Assembly (NCBI GenBank): GCA_013397075.1
Contig: VWZS01006021.1
Coordinates: 124,001 to 188,000, forward strand
Length of the DNA: 64,000 nt
Origin: Rhabdornis inornatus
Taxonomy: Eukaryota; Chordata; Aves; Passeriformes; Rhabdornithidae
Direction: 5' to 3'
Of this stretch, positions 51,656-62,594 are shown piece after piece (position 1 is the first letter of the stretch; each line of letters opens with the position of its first letter). Position numbers and translations under genes: made by a program. The notes under the pieces are model-generated. The model saw only the letters and a program-made list of their open reading frames with translations, was not told the origin of the DNA and made no database searches.

Positions 51656-54354
51656 CCTTTATTCAAATGAACAGCAGCAGAACCAAGAAGTTTGGTAAAT
51701 ATATCAATTTTTTATATTTGACAGGATTTGGACAGATTAAAGTATTATGCAATGAAAATGGAAAGAATACAAGTCTACAGCATTTACTCCCCAGCTTCAG
51801 ATGTGCATTGCAAGCAACACCAGCCCTTACTGGGGACAGCTGGTACCTGTATGGGCTCCAGAAATACAAGGCAATCTCACTGTATGGTACTGTTTCTGTT
51901 TCTGAAAGGCCTGAGGGAGAGCCAAGGTCATTGCATGTTCCTAAGTTTGTGCTGCTCCAGTGCTCATAATGGCTTTTGGCACATCTAAGGTACAGCAGGA
52001 AATACCGGGCTCTCCTAGGTAGCAGGGCTGTCCAGAGCCGATGTGCAAGAGTTTGCAACTCCATTTTTCCTGCTCCTGATGCACTTCCCTACATTAGTTT
52101 CAAAGCTGCTAAAGCAAAATATTCCACTATGCCCTCTCTGTGGTTAAAAGCTCTTTACAAGTCTAAAGGACAGAGTAAAGATAAGTGTGGAACTAAAAAT
52201 AACAGAAAGATAATGAGGTCTTAATTCAAATCTTTGGCGAAATGGTAGAAATGCTAATTACAAAGTTCTCCAATAGACTGTAATCTGTGTTCATTCAATC
52301 TGGCTGTTCTTGCCAGGACATCTCAGAAGTGTGACAGGTTGCTCAAAAGAGATCTTGGATCAGACCCTAAAGCAGATCATTAAACATGCAATACAACGGA
52401 ACTTTGTATCAAATATGACATCTGAATCTCAGTAAATTTCATCACTACCTGGACCAGAAGTTGGAACAGTTTGGCTTTGAAAAGTTTCCTGTTATTTAAC
52501 TCAGCATACAGAAGTGTTTACAGAAACAGAGAAATAAATAAGGCTGCTGGGTGTTCTTTCTTGCTCTGCTTAACCATGTATTTCTCACAACCATACAATA
52601 GCACTATAAACTGGTTTATGAATAGAAATTCTCCTTCCTTCTGTAGAAATGAACATTGATGTCTGTAACTAAAAAAAAAACAACAAACACCTCAGATTAT
52701 GGATTGTACTCACATTGATTTTTTTCTTCACTTTAAACTCTAATTTAAGGATATATCAGATACAATCATACATTTCCATCTAGAGTGGAGAACTAGGAAC
52801 TTCCAGGTTTGCTTTGAGGTCTCTGTCAAGAGAGAAACTATGTTCAAATTTCCCTTATTGTTCTGAGTGTCCATGAGAAAGCATCAAGAAACAAAGATGG
52901 AAGGGAGCCTTCATCATTTGGTTGAAAGTGATTCTGTTATCAAAGAGAAAAAATAATCGTATCCCAGAATCAGAAGAAACATTTATTCCTGAAAATCTCT
53001 AACCATTTCTTGTACACATGGCAACAGTTTTTAGTTAAGCCTTCCCACCCACACTCACTCTTGAAATTATTGGTGAGAAGTGTCTTAAACACATAATGAA
53101 ATTACCCACCAGTAAATCAAGTTGCAACCTGATAATACCAGATATTGAGATGCAGGTTGAATGCAACAGAAAACAAACCCTTAAACCGAGATACAGCAAC
53201 ATAACAGAGACTACGTAACCAGAAGGAAAAATAAACAAAGCAATGAACCTCCCCCCATAATTTCTCTTGTGCATCTAACTATGCAAGTAGTTGCTTGATT
53301 ATTAATGCATTTATCTTCCATAAGGAATGATGTTTCTTGACGCCTTTCTCTCTCAAACTACAGTACAAGAAAGATAGCTACCTGAATTACCAAACGGAAT
53401 TCTATGGGAGAGTCAGTGGGAACTGACATTGAAGCATACCGTGGTACAAAATGCCCCTTGTGACATTCTACATCTTTGAGTTTCATCTGAAATTATTTCT
53501 CTATGAAAGGAATTCTCCACAAATTTTTGTGATTTTACTACTTCCCTTCAAATATACTAATTAAATTATGTTTTGTTGCTGTAAGAATAAAAATTTACAC
53601 AAGGGTTGATGCAGGAACATGTAAATTGCTGTTGTGATCAATATTGTCTTCTGCTAATCAACATGGCCAAGTTAAACTCCTCTTGCTATCTTGACCAAAT
53701 GCCCTACCTTAACAGCACATCTTTGTTGAAGAAATCATCTCCATGTTCACTGTAAAGCATTAGCAGATGTCAGTAGTATACTCAAATTTGACAGCAAACA
53801 TGTATTTTTTTAAAACTTCATACAGCACAATGAATTAACATTATAAGGATGAGTTTTAAAATACTGTAAAAATATTTTATTTTTATATTTTGATTAAAAA
53901 TTTGTAATTTTGCAATATGTCATACTATGAGCTGGATTCCCTACTGCAAGTCTCTTTGTGAGCAAACTCCAACAGCTGTGCAAACATCAGCCACAAGGTG
54001 CAGGCATGATGCCAAATAGAAAGCTACCAAATAGATGAAAACATCAAGTCTTCACTGAAAGTGTTACTTACCAGAAAATTCTAGGTACATACATGAACAG
54101 CACCATCTCAATTGTTTAGATTTCAAAGTGGCTTTTTAGACTAGACAAGAAAAGGCTCCAACAGCTCTTACCACTGTGTATACATACTGAAGGAGAATGT
54201 GAAAAGGAGGTGGAACCAGACTGCTCTCTGCAATGGACAGTCAATGGACAAGGGGCACAAAGTGGAATACAAAAAGTTCTGATTAAATAAAGCATTAAAA
54301 TAAAGCTTTTTTATTGCAATCATGAGCAAACACTGGAAGAGTTTGTTGAGAGCA
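51656..54354. other. Unassigned DNA next to a CR1, with overlapping open frames at 51660-52230
   Basis: The first 570 bp carry a 133-codon minus-strand frame (51663-52064) overlapping two plus-strand frames of 100 and 86 codons. I recognise no domain in any of them, and they do not resemble the CR1 endonuclease. The stretch lies directly beyond the 5' end of the CR1 and is somewhat less AT-rich than its surroundings, so it may be an unrecognised older repeat. Beyond 52230 the sequence is ordinary AT-rich DNA with nothing specific. Confidence 0.45.
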
Positions 54355-54475
54355 GTTAAGGAGTGTCTGACCCTGATATTCAAAACTCAACTGGACATGG
54401 CCCTGAGTAACCCAGAGTGACCAGAGTACATTGTCATCAGAGGCCCCTGTATCCTTGACCATTCCACACTTTTTG
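54355..54475 (+). mobile_element. Decayed CR1 LINE 3' UTR fragment
   Basis: GATATTCAAAACTCAACTGG, ACATGGCCCTGAGTAACCC and CATCAGAGGCCCCTG follow the order of the CR1 3' UTR on the plus strand (GAGATACTCAAAACC..GACTGGACATGGTCCTG..AACC..AGAGGTCCCTTCC). The terminal repeats are no longer clear. It is short and diverged, so this is a moderate-confidence call. Confidence 0.6.
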
Positions 54476-57400
54476 ATATCAAGTAAAAAGTGAATCTTTT
54501 TTTATCCTAATCAGTCCTTAATTTTGTGAAAAAGAAAAGTAATTTCTTGGAACCAAACACAGGTAATCACAAAATTTTGAACTGGAGTTCAAAAACCTCA
54601 GCCTTCAAAAATCAACTACCAAGTTTTACAGAAAAGCAAAAAATCACTTTTAAAGATGCTGTAATTTTCTATAACCCTTTTTGTAGTGAAACAGATGAAC
54701 AATAAGGAAATAAAAACAATTTTATACTGAATTGAATAAAACTCACCTTCAAATACTATCATCTACTCTAAGTATGAAAGAATTACTGCAGCATACCCAT
54801 TTCATTTATCAGTGGGAGGAATGCACCAATACACACAAAATACTCAAACCATAGTGGAGCAAACAGACAAAATTGCCATTCTATTCTCCTGTAAAGTGAA
54901 ACAATTTACAATTCCGAATGGCTCATCACAGGAAAGGATAAATATATAAAACCACTTCTAAGTCTGCTACTGGTGGACAAAATCAGCACAAGCTTAGAAA
55001 AATTCTAGAGTCAGTGTTGCAGCTGTGACTATCTTAAAAATTGAAATCTTCCTGAGCAGCCTCTCAGTAACAGGCTGCTTGCTGCCTTTTTTTCCCTTTC
55101 TTTTTTAAATTACATGGGCACATGTAGGACATCAAAATGGTGCAGCCATTCCAAATGCTTTCTGCTTACAAGCTGCTTAAATAAACTGAGACTGACTTCA
55201 ACAATCCTTTTGTATTTTAGATGGTCTTAAAAGAAATTCCCAGGATTTTGCCTGCCTACTCTGTAGTCTATTCCACATTAAAAAATTTATATCTAACACA
55301 TTAAGAAGAAAAGAATTACATCAGTCTGTTCAAGTCCAAATATATGGTCAGGCAAAACTGACAATAACATCAACACATTCTTAGAATGTGATAAATATGC
55401 ATTTTCCTGACTAAGTGTGAGAGGTTAATTTATCTGCAAAACTGATTTATCAGGAAACGTTGATTAAAGGCCCCCCTAAAAAAATTCACCTCATATAGAC
55501 ATGTTTTTAAAAAGTGGCATTCTGGTACATTTTACAAGGAAGAAACTTGGTTAGATCACACAACACTAATGAGAAATGCCAGATATAGCCTGAGCCTCCC
55601 TCTTCTTCTTCCACTGCCCAAACTCAAATTTTCTATATTTCGGGATTCGTCAGTAAGGAACACTGTCACATAAACTCCTCATACCACAAAACTGAACTGA
55701 CAGGACTGGCACTATCTACTGATACACTTCCACTTTGTGTGGCATTTGACATGGCTTGCCTTTGCTTTAGTGCCTTCCTGTTCCTAGTGGGATGAGAGGG
55801 GCCCAGGGGAATTTTTATAAAATCACATCATAAATGAAATGGAGAAGAAAGATTTAAGTTGCTTTTGGAGCAGTAGAGTGGTACTCAAATTCCCTGTCTC
55901 AAATAAAGCAGTTCCCAAACTCACATTTACTTCCTATCACAGAAGAAATAGCTAACACGAGTATATAAAAATTATTAACTCTATACAACGAGAAATAATG
56001 TATTAATGTTGTTTCCAGAAAACTACAACTAAAGCAAAATTATGCAAATTAGGAAAGTTAATTTCAAATAAGGAGTGAAAAACTTCTTAAGATAATTTCA
56101 AATGAAGAGTAGATTCCTAATGAGAATTCTTAAATGGGGCACAGAAGAACCAAAGCACATACACTCTTCTCAATTCCCAACTTATCTTATTTCCCAACCA
56201 CCATGATTAGGGGATAAATGTTAGAACAGATCTACTGGAAAGCAATCAACTTAGAAAATAAAGGAAGCCAACACATTGTCATTCACCCACTGGAAAATAC
56301 GAGAAAGAAGTGTAACACCTGAGACTGAAGCATTTAAAGCCGAGTTAGTTGATCCAGAAAATTTTAATTGACAGCTATGATTTAGAATTATAAAAGGATG
56401 GCATAAGGCAAGTTCAATTTCCATGAAAAAAGCAAATTAAAACAAAACCCAAAGCATCAAACTTTTCATAACCAGGAAAAAGTCTTAAGTGTCTCCTACT
56501 GTTTCATTAACCTCCAGTGTACACACAAAGGTTCAGGCTTATTTACCATTGCTTTTTGAAATCCTGTTTTATACTATAAACAGTATCTCTTTCTAACATA
56601 AGATACAGAATAATTCAAAGTGAGACGGGGAAAAAAAAGGAGAGAAAGACATCTGATAAAATTATGGATCTAATGAGCATTGACAGGATAAAAGAGAGCA
56701 ATGCAGTTCCCATTCCTTAATTAAATACAGTCCTTGGAAAATAAGATCTAGATCAGGAATTTTTGCACAACTGTAGTGTGTGACTGCAGAGGGGGACAGT
56801 TATTTCTTTTAAAATCCGCATAGGCAGCATTGAAATCAGCACAAGCCAGAGGAGCAGCACATATTGCTCTCATATGTATCTGATCATCCCTCACACCCTG
56901 TTTAGAAAGCAGAACACTGGATCAAACTGAATTCCTACCTGTAAGCCAGGAAGGATACAGGCGACTTGGATGTCCACTTCTGAGCCTGTCCCTGCAATTT
57001 ATAGTCAGGGAGGGGTAAGGGGAGAACAATGCAAAGCTAGTGTATGACATAGCTGTATTAATTATTTCATCTGCAGTGCAGTTTGCACTACTTTTATCTT
57101 ACAGTAGCCAGGAAGCTCCACTGCTCATTTTGCACTTTCATTGTTAATCTACACTCAAGACTGAAAAGATCCACACATTAATTCAGAGTTAGTGTGACTA
57201 GACTGGAATGGGCTACTGGGTCAGAGATTCTCTCAATGGCATTAGAACACAGACGAAGCTTCTCACAGTCCAAATCTGTTTCTAATTCACCAGGAGGGAA
57301 GTATAATAATGAAGCATGAAAAAGTTCTTGATTAAATGAAATCAAATCTGAGCAGTGAAGAGTGGGAGGCATTGTACTAGACAGCCTTTTCTGATCACCA

Positions 57401-58569
57401 CCAGGACCTCCTGCCTCCTTAAGACTGAATTTCTAAGGGCTGTCTGGTTTATTAGCACCATACTAATACTGTTCCTATGGTTAAAAAACATTGTCTTTCA
57501 GATCAGAGACACGTTCACAATAATTTATTATCTGTTTGGTATCTCCGATCTAAATAGATCTATGGCATAGTTAGTTCCAAATTGTAGTTACTTGGTTTTG
57601 ACTTCCACATGCATAACCTTCTCTACTAAGTCACCAAACTGGGCATGGTTGGCATGTAAATACAAGAAGGGGAAGTACGATATATATGGAATACATAGGC
57701 AGTTATAAGCTCTGTCGTTCTTACAGAGCTTGGTAGGTAAGATAACAACTGTCCTTAGTGTCTGAGGCCTTCATTATCTGCTTTTCTGCATGTCAGCATA
57801 CATCACTCTTCAAAATTTTTACACAGAAAATTAGATTTCAACAGTCATTGCACCTTCAAGACAAAAACTGTTAGAGATAGGAATAAATACTAAACCGAGC
57901 AACAACATGAATGATAATCTGTGATACAGTTGGAATGCATTAAAGAATGTGGTAGAAAGTGAGGAAACTCATGCACCAGTGAGAAACTGCTCAGCACTGA
58001 GTACTACAAACATGCATATTGCAGAGCATCTCTCATGTAGCTTTTTGCTTCCAGCCAGCATAGTATAACTTGAATATGATTAAATATTTAGTATTTTTGC
58101 TACATAAGACTTCAGAATCTATGCAAATATTATGTCAAAATGCATAAATTTCAGAAGGCAACAAAAGAACCTGTCATAATGTGTGTCATTTCAGTGTTGC
58201 AAGGAAACTGGAATTCTTCTCTTATGTAATAACCGCAGTTGCTTCAACAAACTAAAGTGAACTTCCATGTCATCTGTTTAGACAAGTTCTGGCCATGATA
58301 ATCTATGTTTCACTGTTGACAGATAGATTTCGTGCTTCTAAACTACAGTGAAAACCAAGCTATATTTAAATGTGTAGGAAGAAGGGAAATAGAATATATC
58401 TCATGCCAAATAGAATGATAATCAGAACTATTTCAGCATTAGAGAAATAAAATTAAGCTGACCTCCAGTGTCTAAAAACTTATCAAAACTAGCATGCCTT
58501 AAGGAGTCAAAACTATCAGGCAATCTCAACAACATATACTGCCACCCCCTCCATCTTTAATAAGGTAAA
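54476..58569. other. AT-rich DNA, nothing specific recognised
   Basis: No exon, RNA gene or transposon could be supported. The open frames are short, and the sequence has no CpG cluster or strong promoter signature. Confidence 0.55.
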
Positions 58570-59097
58570 CCAGTGGGGCTGCACCTCAAATCCTGTGTCC
58601 AGTTCTGGCCCCCTCAGAACAAAAGAGACATTGAGGTGCTGGAATGTATCCAGAGAAGGACAAAGGAGCTGGTGAAGGGTGTGGAACATAAGTTCTATGA
58701 GAAGCAGCTGAGGGAGCTGGGGTTGTTTAGCCTGGACACGGGGAGGCTCAGGGGAGACCCTCTCACCCTCTACAGCTCCCTGAAAGGAGGCTGTAGCCAG
58801 GTGGGGGTCGGTCTCTTCTCCCAGGTAACCACCAACAGAAAAAAAGGCCCCAAGTTATGCCATTTGGATGTTTAGGCTGGATATTAAAAAAATTTCTTCA
58901 CCAAAAGGGTTGTCAAGCACTTGAAGAGGCTGCCCAGGGAAGTGGTCAAGTCACCATCCCTGGAGGTATTTAGAAGTCACATAGATGTGGCACTTAGGGA
59001 CATGGCTGTAGTGGAGTTGGCAGTGCTGGGTTAGCAGTTGGACTCAATGACCTGAACAGTCTTTTCCAATCTAAATGATTCTATAATTTTATGATTC
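58570..59097 (+). mobile_element. 5'-truncated CR1 LINE with intact 3' end
   Basis: The plus strand encodes the CR1 ORF2 C-terminus (58573-58875): CVQFWPPQNKRDIEVLECIQ, RRTKELVKGVEH, LRELGLFSLD and KGGCSQVGVGLFSQVTTNR. The canonical 3' UTR follows (GGCTGCCCAGGGAAGTGGTC, CATCCCTGGAGGTATTTAGA) and ends in ATGATTCTATAATTTTATGA. The ORF is still open across the retained part, suggesting a moderately young copy. The 5' truncation is inside ORF2, as usual for CR1. Confidence 0.94.
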
Positions 59098-60180
59098 AAT
59101 ATTCTATCTTTATCCAGTGGGTTTAGTAATTTAAAAGACTTTTTTTTTAGTTGTTGAGAATGCATTATCAATCTCAAAATAAAAATGTTTAGATCTTTTA
59201 AATTCAGACCAAAAGTATCAGACTAACAATGCCCAATCTCATTTGCTTTTATTAAACTGAAGTTTTGATTTAATGTTGACAGCCATGGCATACACAGCAC
59301 AGTCTGCTGACCATTATTCTTTCCTGCACCCAAAGCCCAAAGATTCTCCTACGGAAACAAGGCTGTTGTGCTAGTGGGAATGAGCAGACAACTAAAATAC
59401 TACTGTATTTGAGGAAGAACACAGTGTACATTTCCTGATCCAAGTAAAAAAAAAACAGACAAAACCAGACTGTAACTAAATATGTTCACAGCTAAACAGC
59501 TGTGACCACAGTAATTTTCATCAGGGATATATTTTAAGATATTGGCATGCATACAGGTAACATACATAAATATACAAGGTTGAAAAAATCCTCCTATAGT
59601 TAAAAAACAAACAACAGAAAACAAGAGGATCTAGATTAGTAAAGAGCCTCGGGTGAAGTGGTACTTGTTTTGATTTTGAACACTATTGAGTGTTCTTAGA
59701 TCACGGATTTATAAAAAAATAGCTATGCTAGAAAAGCTACCTCATAGGATCTGAGGAACAAACTACCATACCTGTAAGTCCAATATGATTTTTTTTGTCA
59801 TTTCTTTTTATATTATCTTGTTAAAGTAAGAAAGGTAGACAGTTGGAGACAAAACAGTTCACTTTCCTCCTCTTAGTAATTTTGCAGATAGTACATCACT
59901 AAAAGAATAGTTCAGACAAACTAGACATCCCATTGCTTTAATGTAATACACAACAGGGAAAGAATGAAGGAGTTTGTCACTGAAACAGAAAATTTGCATT
60001 CTCCTGATCACGAAGATCTGACATTTTCTGCAATTGTGCAAATGCCCTTAATCCGTGCATTAAGATAAAGGGAAAAAAATAAAATTCATTCAATAAAATT
60101 CGTTCTTTCAAAGAAAAATGGAGGAAGAGGGGAAAAGAGGGGAGAAGAGAAGACAGCAGAGAGGAAAGAAAACACCACCT
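59098..60180. other. AT-rich DNA with a purine tract near its right end
   Basis: No gene was recognised. The only distinctive element is a 34-base uninterrupted purine run at 60119-60152 (GGAGGAAGAGGGGAAAAGAG and onward), continuing as a GA-rich stretch to about 60172. Such tracts can form triplex (H-DNA) structures. Confidence 0.55.
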
Positions 60181-60709
60181 GTGGATCCAGGGATAAGACT
60201 TGATTGTTGCACCTAAAATGTCCATTGGTTGCAGTAATGGCCACAGTCTTGATCTGTCAGGGGTAGGAGAAGCCCACAAAACAAAGAGACTTCAATGGCT
60301 AACTATACATTCAGGTTCAGTTGAGAATGTCCAGGTACCTCCCCTGGAGGGGAATTTAACACAGTCTGTTGTAACACTGTGGATCATGCACAGGCCGCTG
60401 GTGGAAGGCACCAGAAATGAGAGGTCCCAGGGCACTTTTTGGGGCTTCAATGGTTTATGATCCTTTCTAAGACATAGCTCCTGTTTCTCACACCAACATA
60501 GCTGAACCAGTTGTGCCCCATCAGATGCAATGAAAACCTTCAGGCTTACACGTGAATATCCTGATACCTCCCTCAGAGGAGAGTTTTACACCTGAGCCAC
60601 TTGCGTAAAGGGGGACCTTGGCAAGATAGAAAGACAGATCCCCTCCGCACAGGATCTGTTTCTTTTAAGCCTCTCCTCTTATCTCTCTCAAAACCTGGCT
60701 AAACAAAGA
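60181..60709. repeat. Unidentified G+C-richer sequence, probably an old repeat, left part
   Basis: This segment differs in composition from its AT-rich flanks. It contains two diverged direct copies of an approximately 110-125 bp unit: 60310-60435 and 60539-60650, offset by about 229 bp. Shared landmarks are TTCAGG at the start, TACCTCCC, GAGGGGAATTTAACAC versus GAGGAGAGTTTTACAC, and GGCA...GCAC at the end. It stops where a CR1 begins (about 60710), and similar composition resumes after the CR1. It could be an LTR or internal part of an endogenous retrovirus or another interspersed repeat. I cannot assign a family. Confidence 0.35.
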
Positions 60710-60927
60710 ATTTTCTTCACCCAGAGGATGTTTGGCCACTGGAACAGGCTCCCCAGGGAAGTGGTCACAGCACCAAGCCTGACAGAGTTCAAGAAGCATT
60801 TGGACAATGCTCTTGGGCGCATGATGTGACTCTTGGGGATGGTCCAGTGCAGGGCCAGGAGCTGGATTTGATGATCCTTGGGGATCCTTCCAACTCAGCT
60901 TATTCCCTGATTCTATGATTCTGAGGA
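60710..60927 (+). mobile_element. Short CR1 LINE 3' fragment inserted in an unidentified sequence
   Basis: The plus strand reads GAATTTTCTTCACCCAGAGG, GGAACAGGCTCCCCAGGGAA, CAGAGTTCAAGAAGCATTTG and CCTTCCAACTCAGCTTATTC, and ends CTGATTCTATGATTCTG. This is the CR1 3' UTR with an intact terminus and severe 5' truncation. It belongs to the same subfamily as the minus-strand copy at 50825-51655. Confidence 0.93.
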
Positions 60928-61130
60928 AGGTTGGTTTGTTGTGGTCATTCTCTGGTGGTGGGTGCACGCCTCCTCTGTCTTACAGTTTCACCACCACACT
61001 CCAAGAACTCTCCTCCTCCCCTTTGGCTGGGGGTACAAACCTGGCCTCAACAAAGCACCTGCTGCTTTTGCAGATTAATGATTCCTTGAGTCATTAACCA
61101 TTAACATTTCAGTCTCTCACAGCATCCCCC
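60928..61130. repeat. Unidentified G+C-richer sequence, right part
   Basis: This is the possible continuation of the element left of the CR1. It contains a perfect 7-bp inverted repeat (TTAATGA 61075-61081 / TCATTAA 61091-61097) whose loop overlaps an AP-1-type TGAGTCA (61088-61094). No family was recognised. Confidence 0.3.
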
Positions 61131-62183
61131 ATTTCCATCATGAACTAAAGGAAAACTAAAAATGGTTTACTTTTTAAATAAAAATACCATCCTAAATTCA
61201 CCACTTAAGTTTTGTATATCTATAGCTTTATCAATAAGAAAAGCACTTTTCAGAAAACAATGACAATAAGTTGTTCTGGTGGTACATTCAACTGAATACA
61301 AATTTCTACAACAAACAGGTAAAATCAAGTGCAACAAAATGACCAGAATTAACGTTTAGAGTTCTTGGTCTACATATCAGATTAATCATGTTTCTTACAT
61401 TATTTAATTTACAAATATTAGATTATTTTAAGAATAAATTCAAAGAATAATCTACGGTAATCTCAAAATAGCATCTTAAAACATAAAATTTCTTTCCCTT
61501 CCATTTGTACTCTGCATTTACTGTATCATCATACAAAGTAGTTACTTCACATAAAGCTCTTATAAAGTTAATTAATGGGATTGTATCATTTAATGATGGT
61601 ACAAAATACAATTAACAACTTCAGAAGGCATAGCATATATTTAAAGATAATACAGCACAAAACCATAGAATCGGCATCAGCTCCACAAGGACATTTGAGT
61701 GCTCACTGAATTATTTCCAGCAAACTACGTACTGAGTATAGACCAAATGCTTTTTTTTCCCTAAAAAGAACTTGAAATTATGCACCAGTATGCAAAACCC
61801 CAGTATTTTATTCTTTGCAGAAATTTAATTTTAGCATAAACATGTAACTAAAAGGCTTTAACTTCTTCATCTGATACTAAACATTTATTTGAAATATGAA
61901 AAGAGGTGATACTAGAAAAAAAATACATGTATTTCTATAGGCTATTGGTAGCAGACAGCTGTCACTGCTTGACTAAAACAAGGCACAACCCAAATATTTT
62001 ATGTCTAGATTTACAAGAATTAAAGAAATTAATATGACCTTTTTGAAGAAATGGAAAATCAAAGGAGAGTCTAACAGGTTTTGAAAGTAATATAAATTCA
62101 GGAGTGTACAAGTAATCCGGAGTGTTATTATTAGAGGCAAGGCTAACAAGATCTACAACAGAACAGGAAAAGAAACCAGCGCA
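61131..62183. other. AT-rich DNA, nothing specific recognised
   Basis: Ordinary AT-rich flank between the unidentified repeat and the solo LTR. No exon, RNA gene or transposon was supported. Confidence 0.55.
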
Positions 62184-62189
62184 TCCTGA
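62184..62189. repeat. Left target-site duplication of the solo LTR
   Basis: TCCTGA immediately precedes the LTR's TG and is identical to the copy after its terminal CA at 62589-62594. Confidence 0.78.
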
Positions 62190-62588
62190 TGTGGACAGAG
62201 ACACCTAGGGAGCTGCAAAATTACAGCTCGAGAATCTTTTCTCTCAAGCCTGAATCCTTCTTGCTTCCCAGGCTGAGAAGCTGATGTTAGCTGCAGACAG
62301 AAAGGAAATTTCCCAAGGTGATAAATGGTCAAAAACAACTTAGAATCTGGTGGAAAACAGAGTGCTAGTCATAATAAAGATTAACACCTGTTGTTTTCCC
62401 ATGGGATACATCCTGAGGCCTGGTCTCCTGGATGTTTATCCCAATTAGCCAATAAGCTACTGTCCTGTTCTAGTCTCTCGTAACATGCTTTAAATACAAG
62501 CTCTCTGCTCAATAAAGTGGCCTTTTTTCCCTAAAAAGGTCCATGTGTGTTGTTGCTCTTTTTCCCTCTCTCTAGGTCCGAAACGACA
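62190..62588 (+). mobile_element. Solo LTR of an endogenous retrovirus, ERVK-type (class II) by its 6-bp duplication
   Basis: The 399-bp element starts TGTGGACAG and ends GAAACGACA, giving canonical TG...CA ends. It is flanked by a perfect 6-bp direct repeat TCCTGA (62184-62189 and 62589-62594). A TATA-like TTTAAATAC (62489-62497) is followed by an AATAAA polyadenylation signal (62511-62516) and a pyrimidine-rich U5 of about 60 bp, which sets the plus orientation. A 6-bp duplication is typical of avian ERVK-like elements. No gag, pol or env sequence lies on either side, so this is a solo LTR left by recombination between the two LTRs of a provirus. The intact duplication argues for a fairly recent insertion. 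Confidence 0.78.
62511..62516 (+). promoter_or_regulatory. LTR polyadenylation signal
   Basis: AATAAA lies 14 bp downstream of the TATA-like box within the LTR. Overlap of promoter and poly(A) signal in a short R region is typical of compact LTRs. Confidence 0.6.
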
Positions 62589-62594
62589 TCCTGA
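62589..62594. repeat. Right target-site duplication of the solo LTR
   Basis: TCCTGA directly follows the terminal CA of the LTR and matches 62184-62189 exactly. Confidence 0.78.

Noticed and set aside
58573..58875. 100-codon plus-strand frame as a host gene
   Set aside because: Clearly the C-terminus of CR1 ORF2, followed by the CR1 3' UTR.
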